Source of the DNA: CAZGKW01 sp964526295 | GTDB taxonomy: Bacteria > Planctomycetota > Phycisphaerae > FEN-1346 | DNA: 55,580 nucleotides | Direction: 5' to 3' | NCBI GenBank assembly: GCA_964526295.1 | Contig: CAZGKW010000028.1 | Location: forward strand, 1 to 55,580 | Part shown: positions 23,988 through 31,661 of the stretch, piece by piece | Layout: every line of letters begins with the position of its first letter | How positions within the stretch are numbered: the first letter of the stretch is position 1 | Made by a program: the position numbers and the translations under genes | The notes under the pieces: generated by a model | The model's input: the letters and a program-made list of their open reading frames with translations, nothing else | Databases searched by the model: none | What the model was told of the DNA's origin: nothing

Positions 23988-24368
23988 ATGAACACGCTCA
24001 AGACCATTCTGGCGGCCGCTCTGCTCGGCGGCCTGATCGTGGTGGCGCTGGAGACACCGGCCCGGGCCCGCGGCGCGATTAACCACGGCGCGATCGTCAT
24101 TCGGCCCCACGGGGTCCGTCACGTGGTCCGTCCGCACGGCGTTCGGGGATTTCGGCATGGGATCAGGCCTCACGGCCGATTCGGCCATCCGTTCGGCCAC
24201 CAAAGGTTCCACCATCGCCGGTTCGGCCATCCGTTCGGCCACCAAGGGTTCCACCATCGCCGGTTCGGCCATCCGTTCGGCCACCAAGGGTTCCACCATC
24301 GCCGGTTCGGCCATCCGTTCGGCCACTATCGGTTCGGCCACCGCTTCCACCGCCGCCATCGGTACTGA
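23988..24368 (+). CDS. Secreted His-rich repeat protein
   Basis: A 126-residue protein with a signal peptide (residues 1-28, ending TPARARG) and a mature part made of RPHGVRH-type motifs and then 14-residue repeats RFGHPFGHQGFHHR (3.5 copies), ending HRFHRRHRY. About a quarter of the mature residues are His, with much Arg, Phe and Gly. Poly-His proteins can bind metals such as zinc, copper or nickel, but no family is recognised. AAGGAGG lies seven bases before the ATG. It is the first of three small exported proteins, followed by a strong terminator. Confidence 0.75.
   Translation: MNTLKTILAAALLGGLIVVALETPARARGAINHGAIVIRPHGVRHVVRPHGVRGFRHGIRPHGRFGHPFGHQRFHHRRFGHPFGHQGFHHRRFGHPFGHQGFHHRRFGHPFGHYRFGHRFHRRHRY
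24178..24330 (+). repeat. 42-bp in-frame tandem repeat
   Basis: Three near-identical 42-bp units (24178-24219, 24220-24261, 24262-24303) and a partial fourth, inside the His-rich gene. The units differ at only a few positions (GAT for GGT at the start, AAAGG for AAGGG), which points to recent expansion by slippage or unequal exchange. Confidence 0.9.
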
Positions 24369-24433
24369 TGGGAGCGAAGGCGACGCGAGGGGTCGGTCCC
24401 GCCGCCCGACGCCGGGGCCGGCCCGGCGTGGCG

Positions 24434-24465
24434 AAAGGGGCGGCTCGGCGGGGCGCCCCTTTTTT
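24434..24465 (+). terminator. Intrinsic terminator after the His-rich gene
   Basis: AAAGGGGCG (24434-24442) and CGCCCCTTT form a 9-bp stem, followed by a T run to 24465. Confidence 0.85.
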
Positions 24466-24596
24466 GTCGGCGGCGTTCCGACCTCGTGAGCGACGGAGGT
24501 TCGTATGAATAGGCGGGAGGCGGGCGGCGTCTAGCTGGTCGGATCGCCTCGCCGAGGCGGCCGGGTTTCGGACCCTGAGAGGGAAGGGGGAAAGTC

Positions 24597-24974
24597 ATGC
24601 GAACCATGACGACACTGCTTGCTGCAGGACTGGTCGTGTCGCTGGCCCTGACGGTGCCGGCGTCGCGGGCGGAGGCCGACCACGGCAGGTGGAGCATCAG
24701 CTTCTCCTACCGCGGTGGTGGGTACGGCCGTCCCCTGCCGCCGCCTCCTCGGATCGCCTGGCGGGGCCGCGCGTTCCGCCACGGGTACCGGGAGGGTTAT
24801 CGGCACGGGTACCACGACGGGGTGCATGCGCCGAGGGTGGTCCATTACGGGCCGCCTGCGCCGGTGTATTACAGTCAGCCGGCGTACGCTGCGCCACCGG
24901 TGCGGGTCATCACGACCGCGCCGGTCTACTACACGCCGCCTGCCTGCGGGACGACGGTTCACGTCCGCTGGTAG
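24597..24974 (+). CDS. Small secreted Tyr/Pro/Gly-rich protein
   Basis: A 125-residue protein with a signal peptide (residues 1-27, MRTMTTLLAAGLVVSLALTV then ASRAEA). The mature part has YRGGGYGRPLPPPPR, a HGYREGYRHGYHDG run of Gly-Tyr-x-x-Gly turns, then Tyr/Pro pairs (PVYYSQPAYAAPPVRV, PVYYTPPACGTTVHVRW). Similar small Tyr- and Gly-rich exported proteins are common in planctomycetes; no function is known. GGGAAGGGGGAAAGTC precedes the ATG. Confidence 0.7.
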   Translation: MRTMTTLLAAGLVVSLALTVPASRAEADHGRWSISFSYRGGGYGRPLPPPPRIAWRGRAFRHGYREGYRHGYHDGVHAPRVVHYGPPAPVYYSQPAYAAPPVRVITTAPVYYTPPACGTTVHVRW

Positions 24975-25085
24975 GGGTCCTTCGGCGGCGCTCGGGACCT
25001 TCCCGGGCGCGTGTCGGAGGGCGGCGGCGAGCCCGCGAGTCGAATCCTGACGGGGCCGGACACAACCTCTCTTGTGCCGAGACCG

Positions 25086-25109
25086 GGGGCAGGCCCGACG
25101 GCCTGCCCC
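25086..25109 (+). terminator. GC-rich hairpin after the secreted-protein gene
   Basis: GGGGCAGGCC and GGCCTGCCCC form a perfect 10-bp stem with loop CGAC, 112 bases after the stop. No T run; may act as a transcript end or 3-prime stabiliser. Confidence 0.4.
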
Positions 25110-25150
25110 GCCTATTGCGCGGCAGGTGGCCGGTCTGGGGGCATCGGGGC

Positions 25151-25178
25151 TCGACGGGCCGCCCGGAGCGAGTATAAT
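25151..25178 (+). promoter_or_regulatory. Promoter of the gene at 25241
   Basis: Perfect -10 TATAAT (25173-25178) with a weak -35 TCGACG (25151-25156), spacer 16. Confidence 0.55.
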
Positions 25179-25240
25179 CGTGTGGCCGGGCGACGAAGCC
25201 AGTGCCCCGGCGAGGCCCGGCTCCGGCGGGGAGGTGTCCG

Positions 25241-25750
25241 ATGAAGGCGACGGCACGTCTGATGGTGCTCCTGACGGTCCTGTGGGGCGGCGGGCTGGCC
25301 ATCCAGGGGCCCGTCTTCGCGGGCTACCTCGAAGGCGAGGCCGCCCGCGTCTTCCTCCAGCAGAAAGCCCCCCAGCGGCGCGGCGGGGGCGGCGACGTCC
25401 GTGCCGTCTACGAGACCCCGGTGGGCGGCCGCCGTGGGATCTCAGGCATTGTGCCGCTCTATCCCTACCGCGGGCCGAGGGGACGGGTCGCCGTGGTCGC
25501 CGTGGTGACGAGGGGCCCACCGGCGCCGCTCGATCGCGGCCCGCGGCCCGTGCCGGTCCGGACGGCGGGCGTCTCCGGGCCGGTGGTAGGCGTCTCGGAG
25601 GGCACGTTCGGCTCGTCGCACGTCTCGTCGCGCGGCGTCCGGACGAGCTGGCGGTACGGCCCGCCGGCCCGCGGCGGCGACTGGCTCGTCTTCTCGAACC
25701 GGGGCTTCCTGGGCTTCGGAACGGGGCGGTTTCAGTTCGCGACGCGGTGA
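25241..25750 (+). CDS. Secreted protein of unknown function
   Basis: A 169-residue protein with a signal peptide (about residues 1-27, ending GPVFAG), followed by Arg/Gly-rich segments and short beta-prone stretches (GRVAVVAVVTRG, VSSRGVRTSWRYG, DWLVFSNRGFLGFGTGRFQF). No family is recognised. GGGGAGG lies six bases before the ATG at 25241. It has its own -10 box and forms with the two preceding genes a run of small exported proteins. Confidence 0.65.
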   Translation: MKATARLMVLLTVLWGGGLAIQGPVFAGYLEGEAARVFLQQKAPQRRGGGGDVRAVYETPVGGRRGISGIVPLYPYRGPRGRVAVVAVVTRGPPAPLDRGPRPVPVRTAGVSGPVVGVSEGTFGSSHVSSRGVRTSWRYGPPARGGDWLVFSNRGFLGFGTGRFQFATR

Positions 25751-26258
25751 TGAGCCGCCGGCGCATCGACCCCCTGTCTGCATGCCAATTGACACCCCTC
25801 TGACCCCCCTGTGGATCCCAGGTGAGGCGCCTGTTGCCTCCCTCCCGGTAGCGGTCCCCGAGCCGCAGAGTGCACATTTTTTGTGCATCGGACATTTCTG
25901 GCGGCGGAATGCCGCGCATGCCGAAAGACCCTCCGTGGGGGCCGCGGCGGCAATCCGCGGGGCGAGAACGCCCCGGAGCGCCCTCGAGACGGGTCCGCCG
26001 GGCCAGGAGAGGGCGGCCTGCCCCCTGGGGGCCTGCCCCAGGGCCCCTGGTGGGGCCCCCGGTGCACATGCCCGCTTAGACCGCATTCTTTGCCCATTCT
26101 CACAGAGTATTTGACAGGGGCCCGGTCTTGTTGTATACTTCCACGGAAAGCACTCGGGGGAGTGTCTTGAGAGTCTCAAAGTCCAGGTCTTAACGGCGGC
26201 TCTACACTTGGTTTGTGGCCTTCTGCCACGCCGAGTCGGGGCCCCGGGGGAGAGGGCA
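25751..26258 (+). other. 508-base gap: hairpins, promoter and 5-prime leader
   Basis: No convincing gene. Contains TGCACA-TTTTT-TGTGCA (25871-25887), a very GC-rich self-complementary block at about 26015-26065 (alternating CCCCTGGGGG, CCCCAGGGG and GGGGCCCCC), the promoter at 26111-26139, and two leader hairpins: CACTC-GGGG-GAGTG (26151-26164) and TTGAG-AGT-CTCAA (26168-26180). The leader of the PEP-CTERM gene is thus about 113 bases and structured. Confidence 0.55.
26111..26139 (+). promoter_or_regulatory. Promoter of the PEP-CTERM gene
   Basis: Perfect -35 TTGACA (26111-26116), 17-base spacer, -10 TATACT (26134-26139). Confidence 0.88.
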
Positions 26259-26963
26259 ATGCGTCGCACACTTCTTATGGTTGTGGGGATCGTTCTGGTC
26301 TTCGCGTGGGGCACGCTCGCTGAAGCCAGCCTCACCAAGTCGCTGTTCACCGAGCCGAGCGGTTCGGTCGGTCTCCAGGTCACGCAGGACGTCGGCGACC
26401 CCGACCTGTTCTTCCTCACGTTCGTACCCCAGGAGATCGACTCCGCCATCCTGAACGACGGCATCGTCGCCGGCGATCCGAGCATCGGCTGGAACGTCGA
26501 CTTCGGGCCGCTGGCCATCGACCGCACCTCCCGGGACGAGGCCTTCGTGCCGTCACTCGGCATCACGGTGGTCACCTACGACGTGCTGATCCCGGCCGGG
26601 AGCGAGCAGCTCGTCGTCCGCGACGGTCTCATCGACCGCATGACCGCTGACGTCAACACGTCGGTGCTCGTCACGGGCGTCGGCTCGTTCTCCGGCACGA
26701 TGCAGTCGATCCTGACGAACCCCACGTTCAACCACGACGCCCCTCCGAGCGGCGTCTACCAGGAGTTCGACGACTTCGACGACCCCCTTCAGTGGGGCTT
26801 CACGTACACGGGGCTGGACTTGGACGATCACCTCCAGAACCCGCCCGACCACGCGGGCTATGCCGCCACGGCTGGCTTCATCCTGGTGCCCGAGCCTGCG
26901 ACGCTGGGCCTGATGGGCGCCGGCCTGGCCGTGCTTGTTGCGGCCCGCCGCCGACGCAGGTAA
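26259..26963 (+). CDS. PEP-CTERM sorting-domain protein
   Basis: A 234-residue exported protein. It has an N-terminal signal (MRRTLLMVVGIVLVFAWGTL, cleaved near AEA-S), a beta-rich middle of about 180 residues without Cys, and a C-terminal PEP-CTERM tag: VPEPATLGLMGAG, a hydrophobic helix, then RRRRR (residues 210-234). Such proteins are processed by an exosortase (EpsH/XrtA type) and often displayed in the biofilm matrix. AGAGGG lies just before the ATG. It is transcribed alone from a near-consensus promoter with a structured leader and ends at a strong terminator. The exosortase is not in this window. Confidence 0.9.
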   Translation: MRRTLLMVVGIVLVFAWGTLAEASLTKSLFTEPSGSVGLQVTQDVGDPDLFFLTFVPQEIDSAILNDGIVAGDPSIGWNVDFGPLAIDRTSRDEAFVPSLGITVVTYDVLIPAGSEQLVVRDGLIDRMTADVNTSVLVTGVGSFSGTMQSILTNPTFNHDAPPSGVYQEFDDFDDPLQWGFTYTGLDLDDHLQNPPDHAGYAATAGFILVPEPATLGLMGAGLAVLVAARRRRR

Positions 26964-26989
26964 CGAACGCCAACGCGACAGGAGACCTC

Positions 26990-27023
26990 CGCCCGGGGAC
27001 CGTTCGTCCCCGGGCGTCTTTTT
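26990..27023 (+). terminator. Intrinsic terminator of the PEP-CTERM gene
   Basis: GCCCGGGGAC and GTCCCCGGGC form a 10-bp stem with loop CGTTC-like, followed by TTTTT. Confidence 0.9.
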
Positions 27024-27097
27024 GCGCCCGCCGGCGGCGCCGGCCGCCATGCGCCGACCGTGCCACGCCCGGCGCGGCCGCCGACCTCGCCTTTCCC

Positions 27098-27126
27098 TTG
27101 ACCGGCCGCCGCCGGCGCGGCACGAT
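27098..27126 (+). promoter_or_regulatory. Probable promoter of the FGGY kinase gene
   Basis: -35 TTGACC (27098-27103), 17-base spacer, poor -10 CACGAT (27121-27126). It lies 42 bases before the start codon. Confidence 0.4.
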
Positions 27127-27167
27127 GCCCCCGCCCGAATCCCCCTGTCCCATTCGAGGAGACACCC

Positions 27168-28676
27168 ATGGCCGACGACGCGGTGCTGGTCATCGATTGC
27201 GGGGCGACGAACATCCGGGCCGTCGGCATAGACGCCGCCGGACGCACCCTCGCCCAGAAAAGCGAACCCAACGAGCCCGTCCAGCAGCCCGACGCCCCCA
27301 AGGGACGCTTCATCTGGGACACCGACCGCCTGTGGGAGGTCATCGGCCGCTGCACCAAGGCCGTCGCCGCCAAGGTCGGCCCGGACCGCATCAAGGCCGT
27401 CACGGTCACCACCTGGGGGGCCGACGGGACGGTCCTCGACGCCGAGGGCCGTCTCGCCTACCCCCTCATCGCCTGGCGATGCGAACGGACCGCCGACCTG
27501 GCCGAGCGGATCGGCCGCGACATCGGCCTGCGGCACCTCTTTGACGTGACCGGCTACACCATGATCCATTTCAACACGATCCTTCGGATGGCGTGGCTCG
27601 TCAAGAACGCCCCGGAGGCCGTCGATCGGGCCGAGTCGTTCCTCATGACGCCTGGCCTGGTGAGCTTCTGGCTGACCGGCCGCCGATCCATCGACCCGAC
27701 GATCGCCTCGACCGGGATGAACATGGACCTCGCCCGGCGGGACTGGTCGGACGAGCTGCTTGAGGCGGTCGGCTTCCCCAGGGACCTCCTGCCCGAGTGG
27801 GTCGAGCCGGGCTCGGTCATCGGCGAGGTGACGCCCGAGGCGGCCGAGGCGACGGGCCTCGCCCCCGGCACCCCCGTCGTCGCCGCCGGCCACGACACCC
27901 AGTTCGCCATCCTCGGCTCGGGGGCCGCTCCGGGCGAGGCCGTCGTCTCGAGCGGCACGTGGGAGATCCTGATCGCCCGGTCCGACCACTTCCGCCCCAA
28001 CGATGCCTCCTTCGAGGGGGGCCTCCTGGTGGAGTGCGACGCCGAGCCGGGCCTGTGGAACCCCCAGCTCCTGATGATGGGCTCGGGCGTCCTGGAATGG
28101 GTGGCGGGCCTCTGGTTCGCCGACGTCCAGGACCGCTCGAAGCGCTACGACGTCATGATCAGCGAAGGCCGCCAGGTCGACCCCGGCGCAGGCGGCGTGG
28201 CCCTGCTTCCGAGCTTCTCGGGCACCGGCCCGAACCAGAAATACGGGACGCTCGGGACGCTGCTCGGCCTGACCCTCAACACGACCCGCAGCCAGGTCTA
28301 CCGGGCGGCCCTGGAAGGGCTGGCGTTTCAGCTCCGCGACGCCCTCCGCGTCTTCGAGGAGGGGCCGGGCATCCGGGCCGACTCCCTCCGCCTCGTGGGC
28401 GGCGGGGCCAAGAACCGACTGTGGAACCAGGTCCGGGCCGACGCCACCGGCCTGCCCGTCGTCGTCCCCGCCGAGACCGAGGCCACCGCCCTCGGGGCGG
28501 CCATGGTCGCCCTCGTCGGGGCGGGCGTCTACGGCTCGGTCGAGGAGGCCCGCTCGGGAATCGACTTCGGCGAGACCCGCATCGAGCCCTCCGCCGACCG
28601 GTCCACCTACGACGATCTCTATGCGGCGTGGCAGGACCTCGCCCCGGCCCTCGCGCCGTTCTACAGGCGCGGGTAG
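27168..28676 (+). CDS. FGGY sugar kinase, L-fuculokinase-like
   Basis: A 502-residue FGGY-family carbohydrate kinase. Seen: the N-terminal phosphate loop VLVIDCGATNIRAVGID (residues 7-23), AVTVTTWGADGTVLD, PLIAWRCERTADL, then AAGHDTQFAILGSGAAPGEAVVSSGTWEIL and LRLVGGGAKNRLWNQVRADATGLPV. DCGATN, the AGHDTQFA and SSGTWEIL strings closely follow L-fuculokinase (FucK), which phosphorylates L-fuculose. Related kinases for rhamnulose or other ketoses cannot be excluded, so no symbol is given. CGAGGAG lies seven bases before the ATG. No fucose isomerase or aldolase is adjacent. Confidence 0.85.
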   Translation: MADDAVLVIDCGATNIRAVGIDAAGRTLAQKSEPNEPVQQPDAPKGRFIWDTDRLWEVIGRCTKAVAAKVGPDRIKAVTVTTWGADGTVLDAEGRLAYPLIAWRCERTADLAERIGRDIGLRHLFDVTGYTMIHFNTILRMAWLVKNAPEAVDRAESFLMTPGLVSFWLTGRRSIDPTIASTGMNMDLARRDWSDELLEAVGFPRDLLPEWVEPGSVIGEVTPEAAEATGLAPGTPVVAAGHDTQFAILGSGAAPGEAVVSSGTWEILIARSDHFRPNDASFEGGLLVECDAEPGLWNPQLLMMGSGVLEWVAGLWFADVQDRSKRYDVMISEGRQVDPGAGGVALLPSFSGTGPNQKYGTLGTLLGLTLNTTRSQVYRAALEGLAFQLRDALRVFEEGPGIRADSLRLVGGGAKNRLWNQVRADATGLPVVVPAETEATALGAAMVALVGAGVYGSVEEARSGIDFGETRIEPSADRSTYDDLYAAWQDLAPALAPFYRRG

Positions 28677-28737
28677 CCCTTCGCCGCGTTTCTCCGGCGG
28701 GCTTGGCCGCCGCGTTTGCTCAAGGAAGGGGCAAATC

Positions 28738-29886
28738 TTGCGGCCCTGCACGCTTCTCATTGCGGCGGCGGCCTCCCTTGCCGCAGGGTGCATGTACGCG
28801 ACAACGCCCCAGGGCGAGGCCGGCACCGAGTACGAGGCCGAGGCGCACCGGTTCACCGTCGAGACGGTGGCCTCCGGCCTGGAGGTGCCCTGGGCCCTGG
28901 CCTGGATGCCCGACGGCCGGATGCTGGTGACCGAGCGGCCCGGCCGCCTGCGGGTCGTCGAGCCCGGCGGGGGCGAGGCCCGGCTGCTGGCCGAGATCGA
29001 CCAGGTCGACCACGCCGGCGAGCACGGCCTGATGGGGATGGCCCTGTCGCCGGACTTCGCCCGGGATCGGTTTATCTATCTGAGCTATACCTGCCGCCAC
29101 CCGGAGGGCGGCCTCCAGAACGTCATCGCCCGGTTTCGTCTCCGCCAGAACCGGCTGACCGATCGGAAGGTGCTGGTCAAGGGGCTGCCGGCGGGGGACT
29201 ATCACGACGGGCTCCCGCTCCGGTTCGGCCCGGACGGCACGCTCTGGGCCTCGACCGGCGACGCGACCCGCAGCCGCCTGGCCCAGCGGAAGGACTCCTT
29301 GGCGGGCAAGTTCCTCCGAATGAATCCCGACGGGTCCGTGCCCCAGGGCAACCCGTTCGGCGACTCGCTGGCCTGGTCGCTGGGCCACCGCAACTGCCAG
29401 GGCTTCGCCTGGCACCCCTCGAGCGGCCTGCTCTACGCCATCGAGCACGGCCCGAGCTTCCCGATCGACGGCGTCGGCGGCAAGGACGAGATCAACCTGA
29501 TCGAGAAGGGCGCCAACTACGGCTGGCCCAAGCTCCGGGGCGACGAGAAGGCCGGCGGATTCGAGCCGCCCGTCGTCCACAGCGGCACCGACACCTGGGC
29601 CCCCGCCGGGGCGTGCTTCTACGACGGCGAGGCGTTTCCCGAGTGGCGGGGCCGGTTCTTCTTCGGGGGCCTTCGGGGAGCGGCCCTCTACTGCGTCACG
29701 TTCTCCGAGGACGACCCGCGGCAGGTGGAGCGGATGACCAAACTGCTGCACAAGGAGTTCGGCCGCCTCCGGCACGTGGCCCAGGGACCGGACGGATACC
29801 TCTATATCACGACGAGCAACCGCGACAAACGGGGCTACGCCGCCGCCGAAGACGACCGGATCCTGCGGCTCGTGCCGGCCGAGTAG
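28738..29886 (+). CDS. PQQ-type sugar dehydrogenase, lipoprotein
   Basis: A 382-residue beta-propeller of the glucose/sorbosone dehydrogenase (aldose sugar dehydrogenase, YliI-like) family. It begins with a lipobox LAAGC (Cys18), so it is anchored in the periplasm or outer membrane. Seen: SGLEVPWALAWMPDGRMLVTERPGRL, GEHGLMGMALSPDF, YLSYTC, GQN-like LGHRNCQGFAWHP, EHGPSFPIDGVGGKDEINLIEKGANYGWP and HSGTDTWAPAGACFYDG. The His and Tyr/Asn positions around the PQQ pocket look conserved. The TTG start at 28738 follows AAGGAAGGGG. It starts 61 bases after the kinase, likely one unit, linking periplasmic sugar oxidation and sugar phosphorylation. Confidence 0.87.
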   Translation: MRPCTLLIAAAASLAAGCMYATTPQGEAGTEYEAEAHRFTVETVASGLEVPWALAWMPDGRMLVTERPGRLRVVEPGGGEARLLAEIDQVDHAGEHGLMGMALSPDFARDRFIYLSYTCRHPEGGLQNVIARFRLRQNRLTDRKVLVKGLPAGDYHDGLPLRFGPDGTLWASTGDATRSRLAQRKDSLAGKFLRMNPDGSVPQGNPFGDSLAWSLGHRNCQGFAWHPSSGLLYAIEHGPSFPIDGVGGKDEINLIEKGANYGWPKLRGDEKAGGFEPPVVHSGTDTWAPAGACFYDGEAFPEWRGRFFFGGLRGAALYCVTFSEDDPRQVERMTKLLHKEFGRLRHVAQGPDGYLYITTSNRDKRGYAAAEDDRILRLVPAE

Positions 29887-30012
29887 CCAGGATGGCGGGC
29901 TGCAAGTAGCCTCGTTGCATCGAAGCGAAGCCGTCGATCCGCGGCCGCGAGACCGCGGGGCTGGCAGCGGCTCGCCGCGCATCCCCTCTCCCCTGATGAG
30001 AGAGGGAGAGAA

Positions 30013-30042
30013 GGCGCGGTCGGCACGGAGACCGACCGCGCC
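30013..30042. terminator. Hairpin between convergent genes
   Basis: GGCGCGGTCGG and CCGACCGCGCC, a perfect 11-bp stem with loop CACGGAGA, between the dehydrogenase and the aldo/keto reductase. No T run on either side. Confidence 0.55.
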
Positions 30043-30061
30043 GTAATCGAAACGAACCCGC

Positions 30062-30985
30062 CTACGCCGTCACCTCGTTCGCCCGGGCGACTTCCTCCTC
30101 CGAGAGCGGCAGGTCGGCTGCGGCGGCGTTGGAGCGGACCTGCTCGGGACTCTTCGCCCCGGGGATGGGACAGGTGACGGCGGGGCTGGTCAGCAGCCAC
30201 GCCAGGGCCGCCTGGGCCATCGTCCGCTCGCCCGTCTCCAGGAACCGGAGCTTCTCGACCGTAGCGATCATCGCCAGGTACTCGTCCCGCCGCTCGTCGT
30301 TCCATCGCTTCCGCACCTGGTCGTCGAAGGTCGAGTCGCGGCCGTACTTCCCGGCCAGCAGCCCCCGGGCGAGCGGCCCGCGGACCAGGACGGCGACGTG
30401 GCTCTCCCGGGCGTAGGGCAGGAGGTCGGCCTCGGCCCCGCGGTTCAGCAGGCTGTAGTTGACCTGCACCGCCGCGCACCGGCCGTCGCGGTCGAACGCC
30501 TTCAACACGTCGAGGCGGTCCGTCGAGACGCCGAACGCCCGGACCTTGCCCTGGCACCGGAGCTGCTCGAACGCCTCCAGGAAGACGTCGGGCTCCGCCA
30601 GGTCACCGATGTGGCACTGGTAGAGGTCGATGACGTCGAGCTTCATCCGCCCGAGGCTGGCGTCGCAGCAGAGGCGGACGTGCTCGGGGATCGTGTAGGG
30701 CAGCGGGTGGCCGAACCGGCGGCCGAAGTTGCCCACTTTCGTGGCGATGTAGAGCCCGTCGCGGCGGCCCCGAATCGCCTCGCCCAGGACCTCTTCCGAC
30801 AGGCCCTGCGGGATGCCGTAAGCGTCGGCCGTGTCGATGAAGTTGATGCCGGCGTCGACGGCGGCCCGGACGGTCTCGACGGCGGTCTCGCGGGACACCT
30901 CGCCCCACTGGCCGCCGAGGTTCCACGTGCCGAGGCCGACGGCCGAAACGTCCCAGCCGGTCGATCCGAAGGTTCGATATTGCAC
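30062..30985 (-). CDS. Aldo/keto reductase
   Basis: A 307-residue NADPH-dependent (beta/alpha)8 barrel reductase. Seen: GLGTWNLGGQWG, the catalytic Asp51 and Tyr56 in FIDTADAYG, Lys83 in IATKVG, His125 in YQCHIGD, and C-terminal NADP-binding CPIPGAKSPEQVRSNA. The pattern is that of the YajO/Tas group of oxidoreductases acting on aldehydes or sugars; substrate unknown. The GTG at 30985 has AAGAGGAG upstream. It is read toward the sugar dehydrogenase gene. Confidence 0.9.
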   Translation of the reverse strand: MQYRTFGSTGWDVSAVGLGTWNLGGQWGEVSRETAVETVRAAVDAGINFIDTADAYGIPQGLSEEVLGEAIRGRRDGLYIATKVGNFGRRFGHPLPYTIPEHVRLCCDASLGRMKLDVIDLYQCHIGDLAEPDVFLEAFEQLRCQGKVRAFGVSTDRLDVLKAFDRDGRCAAVQVNYSLLNRGAEADLLPYARESHVAVLVRGPLARGLLAGKYGRDSTFDDQVRKRWNDERRDEYLAMIATVEKLRFLETGERTMAQAALAWLLTSPAVTCPIPGAKSPEQVRSNAAAADLPLSEEEVARANEVTA

Positions 30986-31050
30986 GGTTGACTCCTCTTT
31001 TGCGGTTCACACTGTGCGGGCCCGGCGGCCGGGCGCCCTCCGACGGCCTC

Positions 31051-31659
31051 CTACTCGGGCACCGAGCCGGTGCGCGGCCTTCCGGATAAGGCCGCTGTCC
31101 GCCCTGCCCTTGCGCCCGCCCAGACGATGACGGCAACGAGCGCAGCCGCCAGCGCGGCGGCCAGAGCTGCGAGGCCCACCAGCGCCGCAGCCGTCCAGAG
31201 CCACCACCCCGCGGGTGTCCACCGCCAGAACGCCGTCGCCGCGAGGGCCAGGGCCGGCCCGGCCGCCAGGCCGATCGTCTTGTCGCCCGTCCGCCAGGGC
31301 ACCTGCGACGGCGCCCGCGCCCGGGCCAGACGCCCGAGGTGCCCTGCCCCGCCCGACAACCACAAAAGCGCCACGTGCCCCGTCCACAGGCCGCACATCA
31401 TCGGCCACGGCCCGTCCGCGTCGACGACGTGCAGGCCGCCCAGCATCGCTGCCACCAGGAGCGCGACGTCGGCGAGGGCGACGCTGCGGTCCGGCAGGCC
31501 CCGCCGCCACAACCGCGCCGCAAGCACCCACACGAGCGTCGCCGCCGCCCCGAGATAGAGCCCCAGGCACCGCTCGCACACCGGCAGGACCCGCCCGTCG
31601 GCCAGGAAGCAGTCCCCCTGGCCGCAGACGTAGGTGAAGAGATGTTGGAGTGTGTTCAC
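31051..31659 (-). CDS. DUF2085 family membrane protein
   Basis: A 202-residue protein with about five hydrophobic segments. The N-terminal part has HLFTYVCGQGDCFLADGRVLPVCERCLGLYLGA, the Cys-rich entry typical of DUF2085 (small membrane proteins of unknown function). GGAGG lies nine bases before the GTG at 31659. The start falls 2 bases after the stop of the upstream propeller gene, so it is the last member of the radical SAM, propeller, DUF2085 operon. Confidence 0.75.
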   Translation of the reverse strand: MNTLQHLFTYVCGQGDCFLADGRVLPVCERCLGLYLGAAATLVWVLAARLWRRGLPDRSVALADVALLVAAMLGGLHVVDADGPWPMMCGLWTGHVALLWLSGGAGHLGRLARARAPSQVPWRTGDKTIGLAAGPALALAATAFWRWTPAGWWLWTAAALVGLAALAAALAAALVAVIVWAGARAGRTAALSGRPRTGSVPE

Positions 31660-31661
31660 AG

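Noticed and set aside
24178..24330. CRISPR-like regular repeats
   Set aside because: Units are contiguous with no spacers and are in frame inside a coding gene, so they are tandem coding repeats.
25870..26079. Small plus-strand ORF in the gap before the PEP-CTERM gene
   Set aside because: Arg/Pro/Gly-rich, no ribosome site, overlaps strongly self-complementary sequence; likely non-coding.
26259..26963. Exosortase system present in the window
   Set aside because: Only the substrate with a PEP-CTERM tag is seen; no EpsH/Xrt-like polytopic protein with Cys/Arg/His catalytic residues is encoded here.
26553..28856. 767-codon minus-strand frame over the PEP-CTERM and FGGY genes
   Set aside because: Crosses a strong terminator and promoter and covers two real genes; no domain.
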